A stretch of DNA of 64,000 nucleotides from Callaeas wilsoni (Eukaryota; Chordata; Aves; Passeriformes; Callaeidae): the NCBI GenBank assembly GCA_013398955.1, contig VWPU01003993.1, forward strand, positions 62,001 through 126,000, in the 5' to 3' direction. Below the pieces are notes generated by a model that was not told the origin of the DNA, made no database searches, and saw only the letters and a list, made by a program, of their open reading frames with translations. The position numbers and the translations under genes are program-made. The number at the start of each line of letters is the position of its first letter. The first letter of the stretch is position 1. Shown piece by piece: positions 48,001-59,999 of the stretch.

Positions 48001-51000
48001 GGGCTGGCAACAATTCTCGGTTCATTTTTTTATTATAAAAAATTAAATTGGGTATGATGAGCTTTTGTAAAGGAAAGCGAGAACTGAAAATATCCAGAAA
48101 GTCACAAAGTGCCGCCAGAAAGAAATTTGGGAAAGGGTGAGGTCGTTTAAACTTACATTCTTCCCACTCTGGGCCAGCTGTGTTTCTCTTCTTCTCTCAC
48201 ACCCATCTTGTAAGCATATGGAGTATGTTGAAGTGTTAATATAACAGAAAATAAGCCAAGCTAGATTCTTAAAACAGCTCCTAATTTAGAGTAGCTTACC
48301 TTAAAACAGCCTGGCTAGTCTCAGTAACTGCTGACCAACAGAGTCAATCTAGGTGAGCAAAAAACTAATTTGGCTTTTTTCACTTACAGTGGATTTTGGT
48401 GGTGATTACTGCAGGTAGAGCTGAAAAAAATGGCCAGTGAGCCTCTGCACCTCTGGCTTGAATTTTAGATTTAAATACTTGACAGTAGAAATCATATGAA
48501 AGATGCACTGGGGACAAAAGAAAGATAAAAAAGAAACAGGTCCAAAGGAGGTTATAGTTTCACTGAGATTTTCTTTTTTGCACAAGTCCACAGGTGACAA
48601 TTCCTTACATGAGTATGGACAGAGATAATGAAGATTTGGTGAGATAAATACTTCTTCTCCCTAAAGACTGGTAAAGCAGCACATGGTGATGGTGATATTC
48701 TCACTGTGTAGGGTGGGTTAAAAGTGTTGTGTGCCTGGATTGGTACAGTTTATGATAGATATTTGAGATAGTGATAAGCAGAAACCTGTCAATGACACCA
48801 AAATGGCTTATTATGCATTGTCAGCAGTAACCCATGACTATTTCCTGATCCAGGAAGGAAAATTCTCCCCTTTGCTATTCTAAGCGTAATTGCTGCTAGT
48901 AGCATTGAGGGTTGCACCTCAGGCATTCAGACTGGCATATCTGTCAGAGGAAAGTGGAGCAAGCTTTGTGCAAGATCCTTCATTTTGGCTTTAATTAGGC
49001 ACAGTGTACAGATTCTCTGCTCATTCCACTGTAAATCAGAACTCGATTATCAGAAAAAAACAAAACCCAAAAACCTCCACAGAAAGAAGTTAAAAGTTTC
49101 TTCAGAATTGTTGTTAATCCTACCAAAAAAACCAATTGAAAGTCAGACTCAAAGTCCTTCACAGAACTACTCCACACCAACCAGAGGGGTACTGTGCACT
49201 CATGATGTCACTTACAAAGTAATGCAGCATCTCTATTTGTGCACTAATTGCAGCAAATGAAAAGAAAACACTTCAAATGGTGAATATCAATAGCCTCAAA
49301 GAGACTGAAACCACTTGTCTGGATGTTCTGCTTTCCTAATTTGTTTTAGGCTGTGGCATCTGAACAGCAGGAATAGGTCCCTGAGGTCTCCCTGAGTCTA
49401 TGCTTGGAGGAAAGCTTTTCGGTGCAGTCTGATGCTGTTAGGTCTTCATAATTCTCCATGTACCTTTCAAAAGGTTAACAGATTTTAATTTCGCCAATTT
49501 GCAGAGGACCGCAAATTCAGTTTTCTGCATTATCTGAAAAGGGCTTCCCGGGACCTTTAAATTGTCTAAATGTTTTCATCTGACTGCAGGAGGATGGTTT
49601 GAAAGGGAAACATCCAAGTGTAACATGTTAAGGCCCCAGGTGCAGTACTTGAGCCATACAATACCATACAAAAGGGAATTAGCTCCTCTGTGTGTTATTC
49701 CCCAGAGCATGAGGAAGTGCAAGGTGCCAGTGTCCTTTTATCAGAAAATAAAAACTTTTTTGCCTTCAGATAACAAACTTAGATGTCCAGCTGAAAAATG
49801 CACAGGTTGTGCAACTTAGAGAATGTCACTAGTAACTGAGTCCTTGCTTTGTTCCAGGATACGTCATCAAAGATTTAAACAGAAAACTCAAATATTTCAA
49901 GTAAATTGTACAGCCAGGATGCATGCAATTTGCACAGAGTTTTCTAAAGAAACAGATTAAGAGAGAGAGAAAAACAATTGGCGAATGTTTGCAGTGTGAG
50001 AAGCAAAAGTTTTGAACATGCATCTCAAGAGGCAGCTATGGAGACATTAAGACATCAGACTTTCTCTGAAGTGATTGCTTGGTTTTGATTTTTTAAATTA
50101 CTCTGTAATATGAATAAGGACTCTAGAAGATCTCTCTCTCTTTATCTGCAGGCAAATCTGCTTAAGACTGAAAGGCTGCTCTGCCCTTCTGGCCTGCAAG
50201 AGCAAGTGAAATGCTGGTATGTGGACCAACTCTACACTCAAAATTTACATCAGTATAACCAACTCAGGAAGCAATTGAAAAGGCTGAAAAGTAACTTCGA
50301 TTTGTTTAATTTTCCTGTATTCATCACTGATTACACTAACCCTATGCGAGGGCTCCTTACATTTAGCTATAAAAAACTTAGAGCTAAGTTTTTAAACTGA
50401 TCTGTTGACTCTGTGTAACTCTGTGTGCAGAGATGGGTATAAAGAGGGAAGATGGAAGAAGAAAGCATGTAGGTTGCAGGATCTTTTAAATGTGAAATAG
50501 AAAATGAGTGAGACTTTTTTAATTTTCAGCTTTATGCACTGTGCAGACAGGAAACTGTGCGTTTTATTTATATGATTATATTAATTTTGGTTCAGAAGTT
50601 AATAGCATCATTCCCTTTGTGGGACCTGTCATGCATTGAAACTAAATCATCCCCCGCGGTGTAATATGAAAAGGGGACTGTGGACTCAGGAGAGCCATTT
50701 TCCTGTCATTAGCAAATTTCATCCTTATGTCTGGATACCGAGCACACTGTCCATAGCACAGCTGAGCCTTTTTCCTAGCTGCAGAGAATACTGTTGCCTT
50801 TGAAGAGCACATAATTTAGCAATTACAAATTCTGGTTTTCCTCCTTGGAGAGTATTGTCTGCGAATATTTTCATGGATATAGCCTCCCTCCTGGTAATCC
50901 ACTGCACCATAAAAGTACCTGAAAAGGTGACACGTGGGACTGTATACTGCCAGACCAAACCCTTGAGCTCAACCCACTAAAAGTCATGCCATTGTTATGG

Positions 51001-51523
51001 CATACCTGGATTTGGAAATTTTTGCACTAAGAAGTGTGGATACAGCTAATTTTTCTCAGCTGGAGTGCTCTGCCCTGTGCACTCCCCGTGCTCAGCCTGG
51101 AGTTCGTGGTGAATTGTGGAATGCAGGTTCGCTTTCGCCTATGCCCAAGGGCAAATGGAAATGAATATGGAACAGCCTTTCCCCAAAAATCCCAGAGTGC
51201 CACCAGCTGCCAGCACCTCAGTGGGACAGGCAGGTGTCAGGATACCTGCAGTGTACTGGCTGGGCAGTTTCAGCCTCGAGCAGTGACAAGAGAAGAGCAG
51301 AAGAGGCTACATGGGTGTTCTTAGTTGACAAGGAATATCCATCTGAGGGGAGGTGGGAAAACAGAGGAGCAGCAATGTCCTGGTCAATAAGGAACATGGG
51401 GATTGAAGCCATCATATGGAAAACACTGTGTCAGAGGCAAGATTGGGTAATCCCAGCACTAGGGAATGACAACATATAGTAAAGAAACTCTTTGGGTATC
51501 ATTAAACTCAGACAAAGGGAAGC
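39061..51523. other. Long non-coding stretch, no gene seen
   Basis: In about 12 kb I find neither CR1 tails nor LTR structure. The longest frame outside repeats in the whole window lies here (43115-43603, plus, 162 codons), but three overlapping minus-strand frames cover the same bases and I see no domain, signal peptide or splice context. A-rich tracts occur at 40818-40858 and near 41500-41520. A 96-codon basic frame at 50110-50400 is also unrecognised. Confidence 0.5.
40818..40858. repeat. A-rich low-complexity tract
   Basis: Runs of A are broken by single G residues over about 41 bp. No retrotransposed body is recognisable upstream, so a poly(A) tail of a processed copy is not supported. 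Confidence 0.75.
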
Positions 51524-51570
51524 ATGTGTGTGTGGTGCGTGTGTGTGCGTGTGTGCGTGTGTGTGCATGC
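51524..51570. repeat. Imperfect (TG)n microsatellite
   Basis: TG units are interrupted by GC steps over about 47 bp, directly followed by a block of TGCAT/ATGCA words and a 10-bp-stem inverted repeat. Confidence 0.85.
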
Positions 51571-51580
51571 ACCCTTGCAT

Positions 51581-51611
51581 GTTTGGGCATGCACTGTGCA
51601 TATGCCCAAAC
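51581..51611. repeat. Inverted repeat next to the (TG)n tract
   Basis: GTTTGGGCAT (51581-51590) is the exact reverse complement of ATGCCCAAAC (51602-51611), with an 11-nt loop that itself holds GCAC/GTGC. It can form a strong hairpin. Confidence 0.8.
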
Positions 51612-51884
51612 TGGGAAATAAATCATTCTGGAAATAATAGGAAATTAATTTCCAAAGACATGAATTGAGGCACTGCTGCCTGTTATGCATCTGGGAATGG
51701 GCATCTGGAAGCCAGGTGATGTGCCACTACTCCAGTCTGTGCTGGCCTCCTCTGTGTCTCAGATGCCCATCTGCAAGTTGAGGGTATTGACTGAAGGCTC
51801 TCAGGTACTACAGTGACAACTGCTTGGGAAGAAGCACCAAAAGTTTGTTCCTCTGTAAACTCTCCCTCCTCTTTCTCTTTCCAG

Positions 51885-51993
51885 ATGGCTGGGCTGGTGT
51901 CAACAATTAAAAACAAAGAGAACATTAGGGAAATGAAAGAGAGGAAAAGGAAGATATACAGAGCAGCAATTAGAGAAGAGACAGCTAAAATAG
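51885..51993 (+). other. Low-confidence possible exon
   Basis: A clean polypyrimidine tract and CCAG (51858-51884) precede an ATG-led frame of 36 codons rich in lysine, arginine and glutamate (it contains NKENIREMKERKRKIYR). The frame then reaches a weak donor-like TAG|GTTCAT at 51993, and if not spliced it stops two codons later. It could be a coding or lncRNA exon or chance. I recognise no protein family. No partner exon is evident nearby. Confidence 0.15.
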
Positions 51994-52881
51994 GTTCATG
52001 ATGGCAGGGATTCCTTCATATTTGAGAAATGTGTCTAAGGTGAAACTTTTCTACTGTAAAGGCAATTTTGTCTTAATAAATGCCTCCACAAATGCTTTCC
52101 TCCTGAAGATAATGTGACGAAACAAGTAGATCTAACATAGGCTGAGAACAGCTGAGCAATTACAGGTGGGTCTGCTGTGAGCAGAGGAAGCGAGAAAGAG
52201 TCAGCCTGTTTATGAACCTTGTGCATTGCTGGTTCACGCAGAGTTAAGCGCTTGAACTGCTATCCTTGCCTTTGGAAATCTCCCACAAAGTCTCCCCAGA
52301 GACATGCTTGTGAGAAGTTGGCACCGGCTTAGAACAAACTGGTTTAAAACAATAATGAGCCTAAACTATTATAAAGCCTTGTGTGACTATTTTGTAGCTC
52401 ACCAAAACTGATGGCCATAAGGAATTTAATCCAAAGATCTCTCCATACATAGGAGAGGCATACAAAGGCATATGATTTGTCACTGATTCAGCCAAACACG
52501 TGGACATTCTTAACATGCTTTAGAAATGAGCTACACTGATTTACCACCATAAGTTAAATTGATTATAAAAATATTAAAATTGCAGAGTCTGTCACCAAAA
52601 GTCAAGAAATTCCTCAATTAAGGTGCTGCAGACTTTTAATATGAGATCACATCATCTTCTTTCCAAAGATGCCCCCTACTTAGAGCATGGTGTTCAGCTA
52701 CTGCCAAGTTTTTCAGTGCTTTGTTTTAATCCTCCTCATTATTTGGTGTGCAGCCCCTGGCCCTGTGTTACCAACCGCTCCTCAGCTCTGGGTCCAAAGG
52801 TGAAGCTATCAGACCGTAAGTAGGCATTCTGTGCAACACACTTCCTGAACATGCAAGGGACGAGTCTGAAAGCCTGATTTC

Positions 52882-52884
52882 AAA

Positions 52885-52915
<31 letters not shown>

Positions 52916-52917
52916 AA
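52882..52917. repeat. (AAAT)n microsatellite
   Basis: About nine uninterrupted AAAT units form a typical, probably length-polymorphic tetranucleotide repeat. Confidence 0.95.
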
Positions 52918-53797
52918 TTAATTACTGCTTTCATGGCACACCCTCATCTTCAGAGGGGAGCCCCCAGCTGACTCAGCGCTCGGCTCTGCACAGCGGGCTT
53001 GGCCTCTCATCCTTGGCACACAGAGGAGGGAGCAATGCACACCTACTGACCACCACCCAAAAACCCCAGGTGCAGCGATTTGACAGGCACTGCTCTGGAG
53101 CTCTGAGGCAAAAGCAAGGCTGAGCTCCAGCTCACTCAGGATGGCTTTCAGTTGTCTAAGCCATGGCATGACCCTTTCTCCCTCTCTCATCCTCCCTCTT
53201 TTTTCACTGAGACTCACACTTGCTTTGAAGGTTCTGTCTTCCTCAGCAGTTGTGCAAAGTCTGGTAGAAAACAGCTTTTTTCTTAGTTCAACCCCCTTTC
53301 ATGGCCAAGGCACCATCCATTTGCATACTGCATGAGATGGGGATCCTGGAGATAAATGGTTGTGTTCATAATTCATTTTTATAATGTACATGTGCAAGAG
53401 GACTGAACTTAATTTTCGTGGGTATCTCAATTTTGGTCCCTCCTAAATTTTAAGTGTTTGTTTTCACAACTCTAATGATCTTTTAATGTAGTTTTTGAGG
53501 AAATTTCCTCAGTTTTTTAAAGAGCAAACTTTAAAAAAACAACTTGAGAATTTCTTTATGGGAGGCAATAACTACTCTCACATGGACTATCAGGATGACT
53601 GGTTCCTTTGCTCATGACTCCCAAAAATGTAAAAGAATCACAGGGGTCAAGCAAAGTGGTTTTTGTTTTTCATGTGACATATTAATAATTCTGATTCAAA
53701 CTAAAAGAAGACGTAAATCCACATGGAAAAGTCAAAATTCCTCCTTTCCAAAGGGTTTGAATGAAGCCTTTAGATTTTTCAGGATTTTCATATCAAT

Positions 53798-53843
53798 GAA
53801 AATGATTGAGTAATATCAACGAAAATGGTTGAGTAATATCAAC
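53798..53843. repeat. Two-copy tandem duplication, 23-bp unit
   Basis: Units 53798-53820 and 53821-53843 differ at a single base (ATGATT versus ATGGTT). A partial third copy of the unit's end, ATATCAAT, precedes the first. The near-identity points to recent slippage or duplication. Confidence 0.92.
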
Positions 53844-54287
53844 ACACGCTGGAGTCAGTGGTGGTGGTTTTTCCTCAGCAAAGCACATGTCTCCATAGCC
53901 CTCCCTGCCTCCTGCCTCTTGAGGGAGTGGCACGAAAACGGCCAACAAAATGTCATTTTTATAGATGGGCTGGGGGGCAAGGAGGCAAACAGGCCCAGGA
54001 GGTCTGCACCACTTTGCTAACAGCAGATGACCCAGGGATCCTGGCTGGACCTCACCTGAGGAAGTTGGCAGTGTGCCCCTTCCCGAGTGCTCGGGGTCCC
54101 CCTGCCTTTTCCTGAGGTGCCACGGTCACCTGTGCCCCCCTCGAGGATGGTGGTGCAGAGGTGCCCATCCGGCCCCACGCAGGAGCAGCCGGGAGGTTGG
54201 CAGGGCCCAGGACTCTGCGTGCAGCAGTGCCTGTGTCTCTACAGGGGAGACCATTTTCCTGGTATGGAACCACTGGATCAAATGATT

Positions 54288-54545
54288 GCAAGCACTTATT
54301 TTCTTTTCCCCTTCCAGGTTTTCCATGACATTCCAGCCTGGCCTTGTCCTGCATCCTCCCCTACGTTCAAGTCCTAATCTCCACCTCCTCATCTCAGTTT
54401 CCAGTCACCAGCTGCTTCATTCAATCCCAGCCTCCCCTTCTACTTCTAGTACCCGCTCTCAGCCTCTCCCTCTCCCCCAGGCCTGTATCTAACCCTCCAT
54501 CTGAGATCCCACCACTGCTGATTCTAAGTTTGGAAGCACCAAATT
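54288..54545. other. Pyrimidine-rich stretch
   Basis: Plus-strand C and T dominate for about 250 bp, with CTCC, CCTC and TCTC words. Frames of up to 69 codons exist but have no domain. The strand bias may reflect an old low-complexity expansion. Confidence 0.5.
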
Positions 54546-55266
54546 CTTCGTGAAAATCCTGTCATAAATTCATGCCAAGGATGAAACTGTATTTTTCTGC
54601 CTAGCTAGTTTCCTGGGACAGATGAACAGGAACAGCACCTTCAGGGGGGCAGAAATCTGTTCCGACAACTCCAACAGTGACCCAGGTTCAGCACAGTTCA
54701 TTAAAAGAGAGAGAAGAAAGGTGTCATATAAAGATGAGAGCAACATTTAATGTAGGTGTTCTTTCTGGCTCTGGCTGCAATATTCCCACATAACATTAGT
54801 TTCCCAAGGCAAGTGAAGTGATGAAAAAGGCAAGGTAGTAGATTATCATCTCAATTTACACTGCCCTATCCTAAGGGACAAAGGACTGTATCTGGAAATA
54901 TGTGGTCATGCCCAGCAGTAATCACTAGTCTGTTCACTATCAAATAAAGATGAGCATAAAAGGTCTTCTTCCATGTCGGTGTGGAAAGTCAGAGGTTGCT
55001 GCCTGTGAAGCCTGACCAGAAACACACAGTATAGTTGCTCTTCTCCAGCTCCACAAAATTGTTTCCCTCTATATTTCTTGTGTACTCCTGTATCTTTCCG
55101 TGGATTTTCAAAACCCGTTGACGGTGCTGCAAGTTAAGTTGCCCTTTCCAACAGGAGAGGAAAGACAGGCTTCGACCCCACTCCTCCCATCCAGTTTGTC
55201 ACCTACAACGTTAGAAAAAGAAAAGCCTCCGAGAGCTGTCCGTTTTGAGCTGTGCTCGTGTATCTC

Positions 55267-55290
55267 TGTGTGTGTGTGTGCGCGCACACA
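55267..55290. repeat. Alternating (TG)n(CG)n(CA)n tract
   Basis: TG repeats run into CGCG and then CACACA; the last 16 bases (55275-55290) are a perfect palindrome. Such alternating purine-pyrimidine runs with CG are prone to Z-DNA formation. Confidence 0.85.
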
Positions 55291-56567
55291 GCTGTGGGTG
55301 AATGTGATTGCGCATGCAAGAGTATGTGTGATAACATCATCCAGATGCCACACCACACTCTTGGATTATGTCAGTCTCACCCAATGAAGCACACTGAGCA
55401 AATGCTAATAGTTAAGAGCTAATAAACACTACGCTAGAAGGTCAGTGCTGAATCATTTGGATTGTGCACATGGTTTCTCGGATACTTTCCCCCAGTAGTT
55501 CCCTGTAGCCAAAGGGAGGCTGTGTAGCAGCAGATCTCCCTGTAGAAGGGATTTTTTTAAAGCCCCGCATTTTACTGAGTCAGCTGAATACGTTCAGAAA
55601 GAAACAGCCCTGATACAGTTGGACAGCATTATTGCCAGAAAAAAGATTTCACAGGTTTCAAAAGGATGCTCTCAGTGAGAGTGTCCACATCTTTTATATG
55701 GTTAGCTCAAAGTAAAAAATGTCATATTTTTTAAAATGTCATATTTACAGAGGTCAGAAATAGAAGACCACACAATTCTTGGTCTCTTTCATTTTATTTC
55801 TGGGTACTTTGTTGTCTTTGCTTTCTTAGCAGTCCTTGTACATGCCGTAGAATCCCCATAGGCTTCAGGATGTGCTTCTGTCTTGACAGTGCAATCTATA
55901 TGTAAATCCAGTGAAAATGTCTCAGTTACCTGCATGATAAAGTGTTCTCTGCTTCACTGTCTGCTATCCTTTTGGTCACCCGTAGCTGTTAATAAACTGG
56001 AGCCTTTATTGACCAAATCACTGCCCACTTCCTTCCTTCAGCTGACCCTTCTGTGAACTGCCAGGAGTTCCTGCTCAGACAATAGATGTAGTTAGAAGGT
56101 GGCCACACGGTGCTAGAGACAACTGTGGGAATAATGAAGACATTGAGAGAGTTCAAAAGAAACATGTTGGATCGGTAAAATCATTTTGCGTCATTCTCCA
56201 GCTATTCATTTAACCCCAGACCTAAACTCCTCCTGCTTTAGGATTATTTAACCTTCTAGCCTTCTTTAATTTGGATAAATGTCAAGAGAAATAAAACACT
56301 TCTCTCCCAGGATAGCAGCAGATACTGTTAAAATTCTAGCACCTATTTGGACCAAGATTGATGTACCTTCAAATGTGGTCTGTGTTGAGAACTGAGCTCC
56401 AACTACTTGTAAGTTCAAGGCAAATTCCTGACCACAAAGGAAGTTTGAGACCCATGTTTGGAACAAGTTCTTCAGTTTTTCCTGATGGTCCTGTAGAAGA
56501 CGTGCTCTCCCTCCTGCCCCCCTCGCTGCAGTGATGTGAGAATGGGGTTGGGAGCAAGTATGTTACA

Positions 56568-57194
56568 AAATCATAGAATCATAGATCATAGAATCACAGA
56601 ATGGTTTGGTTGGAAGGGACCTTAAAAATCATCTGGTTCCAACTGCCCTGCCATGGGCTGGGACACCTTCCACTAGACCAGGCTGCTCAGAGCTCCATCC
56701 AGCCTGGCTTTGAACACTACCAGGGATGGGGCATCCACAACTTCTCTGGGCAACCTGTGCCAGTGCCTCACCGCCCCTCACGGTATAGGATTTTTTCCCT
56801 AATATCTAGTCTAGATTTAATCTCTTCTAGCTTGAATCCATTCCCCCTGGTCCTGTCACTAAGTGCTCTTGTAAAAAGTCTCTCTCCACCTTTCTTGTAC
56901 ATTTCCTTCAGGTACTGGAAGGACACAATAAAGTCAACCCAAAATCTTTTCTTTCCCAGGGTGAACAAACTCAATTCTCTCAGCCTCTCCTCACAGCAGA
57001 GGTGCTCCCATCCCTCTGATCATCTTGCTGGCCTCCTCTGGCCTTCCTCCAACAGATGCATGTCTTTTCTCTGCTGGGGGCCCCAGAGCTAGATGCAGGA
57101 CTCCAGGCTGGCTCTCACAGAACAGAGCAGAGGGGCAGAATAACCTCCCTCATCCTGCTGGCTGCTTTGGATGCAGCCCAGGGTGAGGTTGGAG
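56568..57194 (-). mobile_element. CR1 LINE, 3' fragment (about 630 bp)
   Basis: It begins with a repeated tail (ATCATAGAATCATAGATCAT, then ATAGAATCACAGAATGG), the antisense of a CR1 3' end with an extra tail unit. It continues through 'tggttggaagggacctt', 'gggctgggacaccttccacta', 'gggcaacctgtgccagtgcc', 'cagcctctcctcacagcaga' and 'ggctggctctcacagaac' until similarity fades near 57194. The 163-codon frame on the plus strand (56601-57092), the longest in the window, lies wholly inside it and is antisense CR1, not a gene. Confidence 0.94.
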
Positions 57195-57859
57195 ATGACC
57201 AGTCAGGACCAAGGGGGATGGGAGCACATACTGGAAAGACTCAATTTGAGAGAACCAGAGATTCTTACAGGAGGAGTGGTCTTTCAGGAAGATTGGCATG
57301 AGCTCAGACCAGAAACTGGGGACTCTAAAGAGAAGAATGAACTGCTAATGATGGATATTCCTTTAAAATTTCATGGTGAAGTTTTAGTAGGAAGGGTCCA
57401 CCTTGGCCAATGATTCTAAAGTTAAAACTCTTTCTGACTCTTTCCAAGGGTGTCCCATTTTCCCAGGCAATATGTCCCACAAGACCGCTTTCAGCCTTTA
57501 TTTATGAAGCTTAGATGGCCAGCAGGAATCTGGCAGTAGAAATTATCAAACTATTCCTAGAGATGAGAAAGCACAGCTCAGAATTAATGCTGACATGTCA
57601 GCAGCCGGAAATAACATGTAAGTGTGCAAACACAAGTTTTTAACCTACAGAAGTGCCTCACCCCTCAAGACCAGTAAAGCTGCATTTGCAGCTGACTAGC
57701 AAATGCAACATGCATTCCTTAGGGTGAATACTCCCACTTAACCTGAACCCGGTAGAACAGGGTGCTCACTGCTTTTTGGGGGGCTGTCCACACCTTGAGA
57801 AGTCATTTCAGCCACTAGCAATGTGGTCAAGCTCAAAGGCTCTGTTCTCAGGTTAGTAA
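57195..57859. other. Non-coding DNA between two CR1 copies
   Basis: An 80-codon frame at 57171-57413 begins in CR1 sequence. Nothing else is recognised. Confidence 0.5.
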
Positions 57860-58250
57860 TTTCATAGATTGTAAAGCCAGAAAGGACTTTAATGATCATC
57901 TGGTCTGGCCTGGCCTCCTACATAACACATGCCAAATAATGTCACCGAGTAAATCCTGCCTTAACTTCATCTACTTGTAGCTGAACAAAAATCATCTTAA
58001 AAGTGGCTTATTCTTGATTTTTAAGACTCAAGTCATGCAAAATTTACCATATCCTATGGTATTTTCTTGCCAAGGTTAATTATTTGCAGGGCTTTAAAGA
58101 GACATGGCATTTCTTACTTGATTTTTTTGGTCTTGATCTTACTTTTCCTTTGTTAACTATATTCAACAAGTTCCTCATGCTAGAAATACTGTCAACTCCC
58201 TTCTGAATCCATTTTTTCCTTTATACTAGATTTATAAACATGGTCTCACT
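57860..58250 (-). mobile_element. Old, diverged CR1-like fragment
   Basis: The plus strand reads TTCATAGATTGTAAAGCCAG, AAGGACTTTAATGATCATCT and then a 'ctggtctggcctggcctcctacataacaca' segment. This agrees with the antisense tail of older CR1 copies known in turtles, crocodilians and birds ('attgtaaggccagaagggacc...gatcatctagtctgacctcc'). Further in, 'gtcttgatcttacttttcctttgttaac' and 'tcaacaagttcct' keep the same order. It is more diverged than the other copies, so it is likely an ancient insertion. Confidence 0.7.
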
Positions 58251-59999
58251 TTAAAGCACTGGCATCTGAATCTGTCTTTTAGGGATACTTAACCCTGTCT
58301 GTGTTCCTCCTCTCCCAACACGTTCCCATCCCACTCCTGCAGCACAACCACGTCACTGTGAAGGGCCAAATTTGGTAGTTCCAGCACCAACACCGGAGCT
58401 TCCAGTGCTGGACAGTGGTAGGAGGCAGATTTACTTAGTTTTTCAGATTTTATTTGTGATGCCAGTGGCCCCATTCTTTGTCTTGTCTATGAGATGGGGC
58501 AGATGCAGCCTGACCACTGATCGAACCATGCTGTCAGCAAATGACTATCTGGATGACTCAGTAGCGGCAGAAGTGTCATGAAAGTAACTCAGAGAATGGA
58601 CAGACAGAACTGCTGCTGTGGATGCTGACATCTATCTTTCAGCCCCAAAAGAGGGAGAAAAAATACCCACAACATTTGAGAAGCTGAGATACTGCGTGAG
58701 ACAAAATGTTCTGTGACTTTTTTTCCTTTTGAATGAATAAAAATGTGTCATTTTCTTCTGGCTGAACACTGGCCTGCACTTGCAGGCTACCATGGAGCTG
58801 CACCTCCTCACTGCTGCCTTCTGCAGCCCATGGTCCAGGACTGGCAGACTTGGACTTTCCTCAGATTGGGATGTCAGCACTGCAGCCTAGCCCTAAGGCT
58901 GCAGAGACACCTGTTGATCAGGCATCCTGTTTTTGGGGACCATGACACCAGCTTTTTAGGCTGTTTGATACACTCTTCCTAATGCTGCTGTTTGATCTGT
59001 CTGGTCCCCATTAAAAGAGCTGGAAAGCCCATCTGTGAAACTCATCTCATGAAATCCATCATGGTCCTCCTGGAGATAGGAGTTTCTTCCTGTCACATTG
59101 GGGTACCATAGGCAATGCAGATCATACAGACCACAGGGGTAATTTGGCTCATGGTAAAAACTGGTGATCTAGGTCCTACAATCTCTAATTTTAGGGGGGT
59201 CACAGAAGAGCTTAACGACCAGATCCTGGATTTACCAAACAAAAATCAAGGATTTTCTACAAGCTGGGATTTTCCAGTGAAAAATGTTTAGTTGTCAGAG
59301 ATGATTCTCTGTTCTACCATAAAAAAGAATCACCTCAGCAGAAAGGTCACAGCCATCCATAGATGCACCACAGGTGGTGGGGGGCAGCATGTTGGGAACG
59401 TCCAGACAGCCATTATTTTGTCCCAGACAAATGCCAAGCCAAGCCACTCAGTTTGGTTGCACTACATTCACATCCTGTTTCAAACAGCCACTCTCTGCTA
59501 CCTCCACAGTTGCTCAGTACTGTCACACAGACAATTCACCACTCCTTTCCAGTTTAATCTTCACCACAGGGAACTGATCTAGCATCCTAAATGCTATCAC
59601 ACATTTCTGCGTGATTCACAAATGACAGCATGCTCTCCTTCCCCCTGTGGTAGTCTGTGTTTCTAGTCAACTGCAACCAGGAGCCTGAAATAGGAAAAAA
59701 AAAAGGGGAAAGGCAAGTCTGTTAATCCACCATGACACATACACCTTGATTTTATTTTATTGGAGGGATTTTATAAGGGCTATTATCTCCTGGTTTACAT
59801 AATCCAACACTTCCCTTAGGGCAATCAAAATTGAGATTCATATGACTTGGAGTTTACAATCCAATGCAGCTGGCAAAACTGGGATTCAGATTCATGACCG
59901 CAAAGGCAATCCTACTGCACACACACTAAGGAAGACAAAAAAAGAGAGAGAAAGACAGAGATCGAATAAGAGAAGCCCCCCTGAAGTGATCTATCAAAT
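58251..59999. other. Non-coding DNA, no gene seen
   Basis: Only short frames are present (96 codons or fewer, overlapping in three registers at 59292-59582). No repeat family was recognised beyond a short A run near 59695-59704. Confidence 0.5.

Larger units (their letters stand above)
51994..56567. other. Non-coding DNA, no gene seen
   Basis: This contains two microsatellites, a 23-bp tandem duplication and a visibly pyrimidine-rich stretch at 54288-54545 with several CTCC/CCTC words. Frames here (100 codons or fewer) overlap on both strands. No repeat family was recognised. Confidence 0.5.

Noticed and set aside
56601..57092. 163-codon plus-strand frame, the longest in the window
   Set aside because: It lies inside the antisense 3' region of a CR1 LINE, so it is a by-product of the repeat and not a gene.
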